Below are positions 21,130 to 28,413 of a DNA stretch of 64,000 nucleotides, piece after piece. The DNA is taken from assembly GCF_005886345.1 (NCBI RefSeq), contig NZ_PNEC01000014.1, forward strand, positions 101,503-165,502, read 5' to 3'. The DNA is from Pseudoalteromonas phenolica. Lineage in GTDB: Bacteria > Pseudomonadota > Gammaproteobacteria > Enterobacterales > Alteromonadaceae. The notes under the pieces were generated by a model. That model made no database searches. It had not been told where the DNA came from and saw nothing but the letters and a program-made list of their open reading frames with translations. Every line of letters starts with the position of its first letter. Position 1 is the first letter of the stretch. The translations under genes were made by a program, and so were the position numbers.

Positions 21130-21822
21130 CTATAATTTATAACGTTGTTTAAATGCGGTTGTTTGATTGCGAGACAAAGCAATTTGCAGATTATTTTGCA
21201 ACCTCACTTCAAGCGTACCGCCACTTTCTTGTTCCAGTTCTGCGATATTATTAATATTAAATAGCCAACTTCTATTGGCCCTAAAAAAAGGCTCTTTCGG
21301 TAAACGTTCAGCGATATTTGCCAATGTTCGATACACGCTAACAGCGCCATTTTCTGTGTGTAAGCGCGTATAATTTCCCATGGCTTCAAATGCCTGCACC
21401 TCTTCTAACGCAATAAAAAAACAACGTTGACCATCTTTGATAAAAAAGCGACTGTCTATTTCAAGTGGCGTTTGCAGTTTCTTATACTTTTCGATCGCCA
21501 CAGCCAGGCGAGCTTGCGTCACAGGTTTCAAGAGGTAATCGAGGGCGTTGACTTCGAATGACTTAACAGCAAAATCATCATGCGCGGTGACAAAAATCAC
21601 ATGAGGCACATAGGTTAATTGTGCCAATAAGTCGAACCCACTGCCGCTGGGCATATTGATATCAAGCAGCAGTAAATCAGGTTGTTCCTGCTCTATAATA
21701 ACCTTAGCCTCAATGATATCTGGCGCCTCACCAACCACATAAAGCCCACCTAACTCTTCGATTTGCGCTTTTAATTCAAGTCTTGCTAAATGGCTATCAT
21801 CTACAATCACCACCCGAGTCAT
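21130..21822 (-). CDS. LytT-type response regulator (REC-LytTR)
   Basis: 230 residues: a receiver domain (about 1-115) with VDDSHL, phospho-acceptor in LLLDINMP and the conserved Lys in LLKPV, then a LytTR DNA-binding domain (about 130-230; VQAFEAMGNYTRLH, FFRANRSWLFNINNI). It overlaps the upstream histidine kinase by four bases, so the two form a translationally coupled two-component system. Confidence 0.94.
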   Translation of the reverse strand: MTRVVIVDDSHLARLELKAQIEELGGLYVVGEAPDIIEAKVIIEQEQPDLLLLDINMPSGSGFDLLAQLTYVPHVIFVTAHDDFAVKSFEVNALDYLLKPVTQARLAVAIEKYKKLQTPLEIDSRFFIKDGQRCFFIALEEVQAFEAMGNYTRLHTENGAVSVYRTLANIAERLPKEPFFRANRSWLFNINNIAELEQESGGTLEVRLQNNLQIALSRNQTTAFKQRYKL

Positions 21823-22880
21823 ACTGTTTCCTTTGGTAATTCAATACGTGTAATTACTTGCTGATCTTGCTCAAAACGATTCAACCTTGCTTGACCTTTA
21901 TAGAGTAACGCCAAACGTTTCTCTATATTTTTTGTCGCCAAACCCAAGCCATCTGAAGGCTGCTTGTTTGTAAGTAAGGGATTAACAACTTCAATCATGA
22001 GCTTTTCTTCACAGCTAATCGATAAATAAACTGTGCCACCTATGCGACTATTTGCAATGCCATGCTTAATGGCATTTTCTAAACATAACTGTAGGATCAT
22101 TTTCGGCATAGTTAACTGAAGCGCCTCAGGTACAACCTTGATTTGTGTCTTTAATCGCTCTGCTAAACCAATTTTGCATAGGTTTAAATAATGTTCTGCA
22201 TTTGCAAGCTCTTCTGATAATGGCACTTTATCTTCATGATTGGGTTGCAGAGAATAACGCAACATATCAGCCAATTCAGCTAGGCCATCACGCGCTTGAG
22301 CGGGTTGAGCTAAGATCAAAGCGCGAATGTCGTTAATGGCATTAAATAAAAAGTGAGGGTTCAGTTGGCTGTTCAACGCCTGTAATTGACTCACGGTAAG
22401 CAGTGAATGTGCCTCTGTTAACAGTTTAATTTTACTTACCGCTAAATACCCAAATGACCATAACAATGTCATACCCAACATATTAATGCCGTTACTCAAA
22501 CCTACATGCTCTATGATGAAAGTAACTTGCGAAGATGGAATTGGTTGAGATACGCCAATGTAGGCAATGAAAAAAACACCGAGTAGTAACACGGCTGTTG
22601 CTAAAAACGTGCAAATTAATGCACCTATAAATAAAAAGATAAACTGATGTAAGTTACTCTTTTGTTGCATAAAACGTTTATATACACAACGTAAAATATA
22701 CGTCACTAGAGCACCAGCCGATAAAAAGATTGCACCATATACCGCTTCTATCCAACCCGCATAAGGGTTTTGCATGACAATAGAAGTAATGAATATGTAG
22801 GCAATTAACCAACTGATGATATGACAGACAGCGAAAACATATCGCTGTCCGAAAAAGTACTGATACTGTAGAAGCTTCAT
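21819..22880 (-). CDS. LytS-type sensor histidine kinase (His_kinase family)
   Basis: 353 residues from the ATG at 22880; a TTG at 22910 would extend it into the preceding gene and is less likely. Four membrane helices occupy about 15-160. The catalytic part has the LytS/YehU H-box NPHFLFNAINDIRAL, an N-box LENAIKHGI and a G-box DGLGLATKNIEKRL. The ATG is separated from the stop of the serine hydrolase by one base, so kinase, regulator and hydrolase form one operon. The signal is unknown; cell-wall fragments are one possibility given the beta-lactamase-fold neighbour. Confidence 0.93.
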   Translation of the reverse strand: MKLLQYQYFFGQRYVFAVCHIISWLIAYIFITSIVMQNPYAGWIEAVYGAIFLSAGALVTYILRCVYKRFMQQKSNLHQFIFLFIGALICTFLATAVLLLGVFFIAYIGVSQPIPSSQVTFIIEHVGLSNGINMLGMTLLWSFGYLAVSKIKLLTEAHSLLTVSQLQALNSQLNPHFLFNAINDIRALILAQPAQARDGLAELADMLRYSLQPNHEDKVPLSEELANAEHYLNLCKIGLAERLKTQIKVVPEALQLTMPKMILQLCLENAIKHGIANSRIGGTVYLSISCEEKLMIEVVNPLLTNKQPSDGLGLATKNIEKRLALLYKGQARLNRFEQDQQVITRIELPKETV

Positions 22881-22881
22881 T

Positions 22882-23790
22882 TTATTTATCTTTATTTTGC
22901 AACTGCTCAAAGAGTGTCATCGCTATTTTGCCTGCATCACGCTCACCCGCAACCATAGTGATCACAGCAACCTGTTTTTTAGGGTTAAATACCACCATAG
23001 TACTAAAGCCAGCCGTTCGTCCTCCGTGAAAATATTGACCTTGCTGCCCTACTCGCCAAGCATAAGCCATGTCATCATTTAAATGAGCCAAACTGTTGTT
23101 AATTGACTTGGCCAATGTGGGGTTAGTTTCCGGCGATAGCCAATATGCACTGATCCAATTTGCCATATCTTGTGGTGACGCTAACACACCACCGGCTCCA
23201 ACTAGGCTATCAAAGTGCCAATTAGGTACCTTATCACCATAATAGTCCTGACCACTCAGTTTAGTTTGCTTAGAACCTGTTATCGCTAGCTGCGCATGAT
23301 CCATTTCTAAGTTATCAAATAAATACTTTTCAACCATATGAGACTGTGACACTTTGAAGTTTTCAGCCATTAACCAACCGAGTAAGCCATAACCATAATT
23401 GGAATATTCAAACACCCCGGGGGCTGAATTGCTTGCGCTTAGTGCTTCTGCAAGGGCTTCATCTCCAAATAGAGCATATGGGTCATCCATGCTGATGGGG
23501 GTTAAGTTACTGGGTAATCTAGGCAGACCAGAACGATGGGTCAATAATTGCTGAAGAGAATAATTATGATGACGATATTGTTTATCTAGTAACTGAGCAA
23601 CAGGCATATCAAGTGACCATGCTTGCTCTGTCACCAGCTGGCTTGCTAACAAGGCAAACAGCGGTTTTGACACTGATCCTATTTCAAACAAACTCGACTT
23701 GTTAACTGGCTCCCCATGCAGGTAAAACACTTGCTCATCACCTTTAAGCACAATAATTGCGGCATTTATGTCTACAAAGATGTCAGGCAA
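22882..23790 (-). CDS. Serine hydrolase, beta-lactamase fold (second part of a frame-split gene)
   Basis: 302 residues if begun at the TTG at 23790. The class C beta-lactamase/esterase motifs are complete: SVSK at 39-42, YSN in FEYSNYGYG, and HGG in FHGGRTAG. It has no signal peptide and no ATG, although the fold normally acts outside the cytoplasm. The open frame continues upstream of the TTG for 19 more codons to the nine-A tract at 23847-23855, where it meets the end of the exported protein at 23838-24473 in the +1-offset frame. A -1 shift on the tract would join both into 530 residues. The enzyme probably acts on peptidoglycan-like or ester substrates; the active site is intact, so this is not an ordinary decayed gene. 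Confidence 0.85.
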   Translation of the reverse strand: MPDIFVDINAAIIVLKGDEQVFYLHGEPVNKSSLFEIGSVSKPLFALLASQLVTEQAWSLDMPVAQLLDKQYRHHNYSLQQLLTHRSGLPRLPSNLTPISMDDPYALFGDEALAEALSASNSAPGVFEYSNYGYGLLGWLMAENFKVSQSHMVEKYLFDNLEMDHAQLAITGSKQTKLSGQDYYGDKVPNWHFDSLVGAGGVLASPQDMANWISAYWLSPETNPTLAKSINNSLAHLNDDMAYAWRVGQQGQYFHGGRTAGFSTMVVFNPKKQVAVITMVAGERDAGKIAMTLFEQLQNKDK

Positions 23791-23837
23791 CTGAGCCTGA
23801 AGCTGGCTCAGCTTTATTTCTACCTGCTTGTCGTTAT

Positions 23838-24473
23838 TTATAGCTGTTTTTTTTTCAAGGTAAGCGGCATCTCAAAGCCTTGTACAAACTTCCCCTTGTA
23901 ACCTTGTTCGCTGAATTTGCCAGAAAAACTTGCACTGATCATTTTCGATTTAAACGTCATTTCATCATTATTAATTGCAAACTCCGTCATGGGAATACCA
24001 TAACTCTGCTGAGCAGGGCTATCTAATGAGGTATAAAAGCCACCATGAATCACAGCCACCTGAACCACAAGAGGCAAAGGTTTACCATTAATATCAAGCT
24101 CACCAGTATAAGCGCCTTCATATTTTAGCTGCGTTAGATCTTGCTCGCTAAGGCGCTGCAGGGTTACAGGCATTGCTCGACCTTGTGTAAAGGTGCCAAC
24201 TAATTTGTTCCCTTTTACTTCACCGGTAAACTCAGCTTGAAGTTGCTTATCTTTAAAAGATAAATGCGTTTTTGATACTGAAAACTCTGTTGGCACTTTG
24301 CCAAATGCACCTTGATTAGGACTATCTAGCGTCACAGCATTTGCGTTAACGTCAACATTGAATCCTAAAGTTAAATATACACCCGGCTGTATTTCTAATA
24401 AGCCACGCCATTTATCCATTGCGATTGTCGTTGCACTCATTAATAAACTCACTATTACTAATAACCATTTCAT
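23838..24473 (-). CDS. Exported two-repeat protein, N-terminal part of the split serine hydrolase
   Basis: 211 residues from the ATG at 24473, which has AAGGAGCT six bases upstream; a longer frame to 24533 lacks such a site. Signal peptide MKWLLVIVSLLMSATTIA. The mature part is an internal duplication of about 90 residues: WRGLLEI...DSPNQGAFGKVPTEF...LVGTFTQGRAMPVTLQRL and YTGELDI...DSPAQQSYGIPMTEF...YKGKFVQGFEMPLTLKK. It ends LKKKQL at a stop just after A9. These repeats are found in front of hydrolase domains in related bacteria as I recall, which supports a single fused product with the next frame. Confidence 0.82.
   Translation of the reverse strand: MKWLLVIVSLLMSATTIAMDKWRGLLEIQPGVYLTLGFNVDVNANAVTLDSPNQGAFGKVPTEFSVSKTHLSFKDKQLQAEFTGEVKGNKLVGTFTQGRAMPVTLQRLSEQDLTQLKYEGAYTGELDINGKPLPLVVQVAVIHGGFYTSLDSPAQQSYGIPMTEFAINNDEMTFKSKMISASFSGKFSEQGYKGKFVQGFEMPLTLKKKQL
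23847..23855 (-). other. A9 slippery tract (candidate -1 frameshift or transcript slippage site)
   Basis: Nine consecutive A on the minus strand, read AAA-AAA-AAA then CAG-CTA-TAA in the upstream frame. The 0-frame contains A-AAA-AAA, a classic -1 slip heptamer. Moving back one base gives ACA-GCT-ATA and an open frame into the beta-lactamase domain. The upstream frame stops 9 bases after the tract. Confidence 0.6.
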
Positions 24474-24635
24474 TTTTAGCTCCTTAGTGATTGCTACCGC
24501 AATCAGCATACCTTTTGATAACTTAAGTACCAAACCTAGTTACAGATTACATTGTAAAAAGTTTTGCATGAGCGATTATTTGTTCGAAAGGAAGAAAAAC
24601 GATGTGAACAGCACAGAAATAACAAATCAAGAAGT

Positions 24636-24656
24636 AAATGAGAATTATTTTCAAAT
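24636..24656 (+). promoter_or_regulatory. Fur box, sRNA copy 1
   Basis: AAATGAGAATTATTTTCAAAT: the core TGAGAAT-T-ATTTTCA is a near-perfect 7-1-7 Fur palindrome. It lies five bases upstream of the -35. Confidence 0.85.
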
Positions 24657-24661
24657 AGATG

Positions 24662-24690
24662 TTGACACAAATCAAAAGCTAACTAATAAT
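24662..24690 (+). promoter_or_regulatory. Sigma70 promoter, sRNA copy 1
   Basis: TTGACA (24662-24667), 17-base spacer, AATAAT (24685-24690). Predicted transcription start about 24697. Confidence 0.8.
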
Positions 24691-24696
24691 CAATTT

Positions 24697-24901
24697 CAAC
24701 AAGACGAAATAACACACAACTTCATCTTGTTTATCGACCCAGAATTCGTGACGCAAACACGTTAACAGCACTGGTCAAAAGCCAAAAATAACACGCCCCT
24801 GTTAGATTAAGCTGGCGACCAAACTTATTTTACTTGCTACATTGCTCATATCGGTGACGGTAGATATGAAAAGTCAAAAAGCCCTTAATAGGGCTTTTTT
24901 T
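24697..24901 (+). ncRNA. RyhB-like Fur-regulated small RNA, copy 1
   Basis: Predicted transcript of about 205 nt. Its 5' end folds as AACAAGA / TCTTGTT (seven base pairs). A second hairpin TAACA / TGTTA displays the C-rich loop CGCCCC. The invariant 45-nt block (24827-24871) then carries ACATTGCTCATAT, which matches the RyhB core ACATTGCTCACAT at 12 of 13 positions, and a hairpin CATATC / GATATG. It ends in an intrinsic terminator with seven T. RyhB represses iron-using proteins under iron starvation; that role is an inference here. Start and function are unproven. Confidence 0.78.
24876..24901 (+). terminator. Terminator, sRNA copy 1
   Basis: AAAAAGCCC, TTAATA, GGGCTTTTTTT. Confidence 0.9.
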
Positions 24902-24936
24902 ATGTCTAAATTTTGTGTTTTCATAACGAAAGATCT

Positions 24937-24957
24937 AAATGAGAATTATTTTCAAAT
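24937..24957 (+). promoter_or_regulatory. Fur box, sRNA copy 2
   Basis: Same 21-base sequence as copy 1, AAATGAGAATTATTTTCAAAT, five bases upstream of the -35. Confidence 0.85.
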
Positions 24958-24962
24958 ATTTA

Positions 24963-24991
24963 TTGACACACTAAACAATCTAACTGATAAT
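24963..24991 (+). promoter_or_regulatory. Sigma70 promoter with overlapping second Fur-like site, sRNA copy 2
   Basis: TTGACA (24963-24968), 17-base spacer, GATAAT (24986-24991). The -10 region reads TGATAATCAATCTCA, matching the 7-1-7 Fur consensus at 12 of 14 positions, so bound Fur would cover the -10. Confidence 0.85.
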
Positions 24992-24997
24992 CAATCT

Positions 24998-25198
24998 CAA
25001 CAAGAAAGCACGCTACTGAATCTTGTTTCTCGACCCAGAATTCGTGATGCAAACACGTTAACAGCATTGGCCAATAACACACTGTAACGCGCCCCTTGTT
25101 ATCATGTGTTGGCGGCCAAACCCATTTTACTTGCTACATTGCTCATATCGGTGACGGTAGATATGAAAAGTCAAAAAGCCCATAATTGGGCTTTTTTT
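24998..25198 (+). ncRNA. RyhB-like Fur-regulated small RNA, copy 2
   Basis: About 200 nt. The 5' stem AACAAGA / TCTTGTT is kept as in copy 1 although the loop differs. The C-rich loop (ACGCGCCCC) is presented on a different stem, ATAACA / TGTTAT. The 45-nt block at 25124-25168 with ACATTGCTCATAT is identical to copies 1 and 3. Terminator at 25173-25198. Confidence 0.78.
25173..25198 (+). terminator. Terminator, sRNA copy 2
   Basis: AAAAAGCCC, ATAATT, GGGCTTTTTTT; the loop differs from copies 1 and 3 while the stem is the same. Confidence 0.9.
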
Positions 25199-25233
25199 AT
25201 GCCTGTAACTCCCGAATTCAGCCACCTAAAAAT

Positions 25234-25254
25234 AAATGAGAATTATTTTCAAAA
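25234..25254 (+). promoter_or_regulatory. Fur box, sRNA copy 3
   Basis: AAATGAGAATTATTTTCAAAA, identical to the other two boxes except for the last base. Confidence 0.85.
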
Positions 25255-25260
25255 AGGCTA

Positions 25261-25289
25261 TTGACACATTCAATAATCTAATTGATAAT
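25261..25289 (+). promoter_or_regulatory. Sigma70 promoter with overlapping second Fur-like site, sRNA copy 3
   Basis: TTGACA (25261-25266), 17-base spacer, GATAAT (25284-25289), with TGATAATCAATCTCA over the -10 as in copy 2. Confidence 0.85.
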
Positions 25290-25295
25290 CAATCT

Positions 25296-25511
25296 CAACA
25301 AGGCGAGATTGACGGCTTACTTTGTTACTTTACTCTAATTTGTTTCTCGACCCGAAACACGTGTTGCCACGTTAAAGCCATGGTAGGGAGTGAGATATCG
25401 CAACGCCCCTCGCGATATCTTCACTTTTCTCCAAACACATTTTACTTGCTACATTGCTCATATCGGTGACGGTAGATATGAAACACAAAAAGCCCTGCAC
25501 GGGCTTTTTTT
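25296..25511 (+). ncRNA. RyhB-like Fur-regulated small RNA, copy 3
   Basis: About 215 nt and the most diverged in the middle. The C-rich loop (AACGCCCCT) sits on a completely different, stronger stem GATATCGC / GCGATATC. The 5' stem is reduced to AACAA / TTGTT. The 45-nt block (25439-25483) with the RyhB-like core is unchanged. Terminator at 25487-25511, only 25 bases before the convergent ylqF stop. Confidence 0.78.
25487..25511 (+). terminator. Terminator, sRNA copy 3
   Basis: AAAAAGCCC, TGCAC, GGGCTTTTTTT. May also end the convergent ylqF transcript. Confidence 0.9.
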
Positions 25512-25535
25512 ATGTCTGCAATATACGTGAGAGTT

Positions 25536-26480
25536 TTAGCGGCGGTTCTTACGCGCTCTTGCTCTGCGTAGTTTTTTCTCTTCCTCTTTTGCGGCTTTTT
25601 TTGCTTCAGCTGCAGCACGCAGCTCAGCAACCATAATTTCTTCTTCATCACGCATCGAAGGTGTTTCCATGGTGATGCGACCAATAATGGCATCTCGTAA
25701 CTCATTGATTAAGATTTCAGACATCTTATGGGTATCAACTTGGTTACCACCGCGAATACAACCACGCTTACGGCCCGCCATTTCGACAAACTCCCAATCT
25801 TGCTCCGGTAATTCATCAATTTTATAACGTGACTGTAATAACTCAGGGTAGGCAGTCAGTAAGTATTCAGCGGTAAAGCTGGCAACTTCTTCGTAATTCA
25901 TCGCCGTATCTTTTACAGCACCTGTCGCCGCTAGACGATAACCCGAGTTTTCATTTTCAACTTTTGGCCATAGCATGCCTGGAGTGTCATACAGCATGAT
26001 GCCATCTTCAAGTCGAATACGCTGCTGAGACTTGGTCACCGCGGGTTCATTACCGGTTTTCGCCACGATACGACCAGCAAGGTGGTTAATTAAAGTCGAC
26101 TTGCCCACATTCGGGATACCCATGATCATGGCTTTTAGCTGCTTATCTGCACCCACTTTATGTGGGGCTAGCTTCTTGCACAGCTCATTGACTTTAGCAA
26201 CTTCGGCACCTTTATCATGACCAAACGCAATGGCTTTTACACCACTTTCTTGTTCAAAATAGTCCATCCACTGCTTGGTAAGCTCAGGGTCAGCCAAGTC
26301 TGCTTTGTTCATGATTTTGATGACCGGCTTATCACCGCGAAGCGCAGACACCATTGGGTTTTCACTGCTATACGGGATCCTCGCATCTAAAACTTCGATA
26401 ATCACATCCATTTGCGGCATGATCTCTTTAATCTCATTGCGAGCCTTATTCATATGCCCAGGAAACCACTGAATGGCCAT
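25536..26480 (-). CDS. ylqF: Ribosome biogenesis GTPase YlqF/RbgA
   Basis: 314-residue circularly permuted GTPase. Motif order is G4 (IMNKADLADP), then G1 (GIPNVGKSTLIN), then G3 (YDTPGMLWPK), the hallmark of the YlqF/YawG group. N-terminal QWFPGHMNKARNEI is diagnostic. It assists late assembly of the 50S subunit. The C-terminus is extended by a very Lys/Arg/Glu/Ala-rich tail ending RRARARKNRR, probably an RNA-binding tail. Monocistronic and convergent with the sRNA cassettes. Confidence 0.95.
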   Translation of the reverse strand: MAIQWFPGHMNKARNEIKEIMPQMDVIIEVLDARIPYSSENPMVSALRGDKPVIKIMNKADLADPELTKQWMDYFEQESGVKAIAFGHDKGAEVAKVNELCKKLAPHKVGADKQLKAMIMGIPNVGKSTLINHLAGRIVAKTGNEPAVTKSQQRIRLEDGIMLYDTPGMLWPKVENENSGYRLAATGAVKDTAMNYEEVASFTAEYLLTAYPELLQSRYKIDELPEQDWEFVEMAGRKRGCIRGGNQVDTHKMSEILINELRDAIIGRITMETPSMRDEEEIMVAELRAAAEAKKAAKEEEKKLRRARARKNRR

Positions 26481-26631
26481 ACTTGCGCTCCTAAATTCTG
26501 TTCGAAAAAATTTATTGCGCTATTTTACGCAAAAATCAGCAAAAACACTAAGCAACCTCGTTGATAAAATCGTATTTAATCGTGTTTGCTCATGTATACT
26601 GCTGCCATTCTTATTAGCATGAACGAAGATA

Positions 26632-27168
26632 ATGGCTTTAAAATCGACCATCATCAAAGCGCAACTCGCTTTGAGCGATATGGATAAACACGTATACGAA
26701 ACTCTCTCTCTAACGGTGGCGCAACACCCATCTGAAAATGAACAGCGCTTGATGATCCGCATTTTAGCATTTGCGCTTCACTACCAAGAACGTTTGGAAT
26801 TCACCAAAGGGCTTTGTGCTGATGATGAGCCTGAAGTTTGGTTAAAAAACTATAATGAAGAGATTGAACTTTGGATCGAGCTAGGTTTACCTGATGAAAA
26901 GCGCGTTAAGAAAGCCTGTAATCGTGCTAGAGATGTGGTGCTATATTGCTATGGTGAAAATAACCAAGAGATTTGGTGGCAAAAGAATCAACCTAAGCTT
27001 TATAGCCACGATAATCTATCGGTTATCAGTTTACCGTATGAAGCAACATCACAACTTGCGACGATGGCAAAACGTGGCATGAATTTAACCGTGACAGTGC
27101 AAGATGGTGAAATTTGGGTAAGCGATGAAGAACAAAGTGTGCACATTATCCCAACCATCTGGAAATAG
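26632..27168 (+). CDS. yaeQ: YaeQ family protein
   Basis: 178 residues matching the YaeQ family over its whole length: MALKSTIIKAQLALSDMDKHVY at the start, TLTVAQHPSENEQRLMIRILAFAL-like core, GLPDEKRVKKAC, and the C-terminal VTVQDGEIWVSD. YaeQ has a PD-(D/E)XK nuclease-like fold; the proposed link to RfaH-like antitermination was not borne out and the function remains open. The start at 26632 is preceded by ACGAAGATA. A single gene. Confidence 0.92.
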   Translation: MALKSTIIKAQLALSDMDKHVYETLSLTVAQHPSENEQRLMIRILAFALHYQERLEFTKGLCADDEPEVWLKNYNEEIELWIELGLPDEKRVKKACNRARDVVLYCYGENNQEIWWQKNQPKLYSHDNLSVISLPYEATSQLATMAKRGMNLTVTVQDGEIWVSDEEQSVHIIPTIWK

Positions 27169-27287
27169 TGATCATCATTGGTAAAATTTAAACTGTAATT
27201 GGTTTTCAACGATTAATTAAGCGCCGGCTCAGTTTCACTTGTTAAAGTATGCTCGACGAAACAGGGAAGACTTAAATTGGAGGCACA

Positions 27288-27893
27288 ATGGCAATACATA
27301 AAATCATCGTTTTGCATGGGCTTTATATGTCTGGCTTCGTGATGCAGCCATTGTGCAACAAGCTTAAGAAACATCAATTTGAGATTTTAAATCTTACTTA
27401 CAATACCCTTAGCCCTGATAAATCAGAGATCTTCTCTCAAATCGATGACTTTATTGGTAATGATAGCGCTGCGCTAGTTTGCCACTCAATGGGCGGATTA
27501 ATCGCGCGCGCTTATTTAGATAACCACTCAGCAACCAGTGAGCAGGTTGAGAAAGTCATCACGTTAGGCACCCCCCACAAAGGCAGCACGTTTGCCAAAC
27601 AGATGCATGAAAAAGGGCTCGATGTCTTTTTAAAAAACAGTGTGGAGTTTTTGGTCTCAGACAACCAAGATTGGCCTTACAAGGCAAGGCTTTACAGCAT
27701 TGCTGGTGATTTACCTTTGGGGCTGATGCCCATTTTGCAAAAAGGCAGTAGCTCTGATGGCACAGTATTATTGGAAGAAACAAAACTACAAGGTATGGCA
27801 GAGCACAGAGTATTTCATGTTAGCCATACCAGTATGATTTATTCACGCAAAGTCACCGACTATGTATTGTCACTTCTAACTGATTCAGAGTGA
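27288..27893 (+). CDS. Alpha/beta hydrolase, lipase-like
   Basis: 201 residues with a compact alpha/beta-hydrolase fold. The oxyanion strand is IIVLHGLYMSG, the nucleophile elbow is VCHSMGGLIAR (Ser about 68), and an Asp in SSSDGTV and a His in VSHTSMIYS complete a triad. Closest in type to small esterase/lipase proteins of the PGAP1-like group. No signal peptide, so cytoplasmic. GGAGGC precedes the ATG. Substrate unknown. Confidence 0.85.
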   Translation: MAIHKIIVLHGLYMSGFVMQPLCNKLKKHQFEILNLTYNTLSPDKSEIFSQIDDFIGNDSAALVCHSMGGLIARAYLDNHSATSEQVEKVITLGTPHKGSTFAKQMHEKGLDVFLKNSVEFLVSDNQDWPYKARLYSIAGDLPLGLMPILQKGSSSDGTVLLEETKLQGMAEHRVFHVSHTSMIYSRKVTDYVLSLLTDSE

Positions 27894-27906
27894 CTTAAAC
27901 GCTTAT

Positions 27907-28116
27907 TTAGTGATCGCCTTTTTCAGCAATTTTATAAGCCACAAATGCGATAATACCTGTGATCAGTGGGATTGGCGCAGCAATATACCCAAACGCATCT
28001 GAGTTTGCGAAGCTTGCACCTGCTAAATGGCCAACAAGACCGACTACAAATGCCAGTAACGCGATAACGACAACGGTGATTTCTGCTTTATGTTGAGATT
28101 GTGTTTTTAGTTCCAT
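27907..28116 (-). CDS. Small membrane protein of unknown function
   Basis: 69 residues from the ATG at 28116, which has GGGTG five bases upstream; an in-frame ATG at 28128 would add four residues but lacks a ribosome binding site. Two hydrophobic helices (about 15-35 and 45-65) joined by HLAGASFANSDAFGYIAAP. Convergent with the hydrolase gene, with 13 bases between stops. No family recognised. Confidence 0.65.
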   Translation of the reverse strand: MELKTQSQHKAEITVVVIALLAFVVGLVGHLAGASFANSDAFGYIAAPIPLITGIIAFVAYKIAEKGDH

Positions 28117-28413
28117 GATGACACCCATTGATTTTTGTCTGTTTACAGAGTCATTATGCGCGTCATACCTGCGTGATTATTGACCTAAATCAAGTTCTAT
28201 TTCTAGTATTTATACCCCCTATCACCAACTTGTGATAAATCAATTTTCAGGTCAAAAAGCAAACAAACCAGCTAATGTTGGCAAGCTTTATTCCATAGAT
28301 TAATAACACCTAATCAATCGCTTTTTTGAATTACAGTTATTGTTTTATCCCGTTAGACCAATCAAAGCACATACCCCATACTTACTCCCATGCAAACAAC
28401 AGGAGTAAATAAC

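Larger units (their letters stand above)
24630..25515 (+). repeat. Three tandem copies of a Fur-box/promoter/sRNA/terminator cassette
   Basis: Cassettes begin at Fur boxes 24636, 24937 and 25234 (periods 301 and 297 bases). Each contains Fur box, sigma70 promoter, a transcript of about 205-215 nt and an intrinsic terminator. A 45-nt block is identical in all three (24827-24871, 25124-25168, 25439-25483), while the middle parts vary. No credible protein-coding frame runs through them. Confidence 0.9.

Noticed and set aside
24358..25469. Short open frames across and beside the sRNA cassettes (for example 24358-24765, 24842-25087, 25236-25469)
   Set aside because: They lack ribosome binding sites, run through Fur boxes, promoters and terminators, and are not conserved between the three copies as protein.
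28261..28413. OxyR or Fur operator upstream of dps
   Set aside because: No four-part ATAG/CTAT spacing and no 7-1-7 palindrome was found; only scattered AT-rich half sites.
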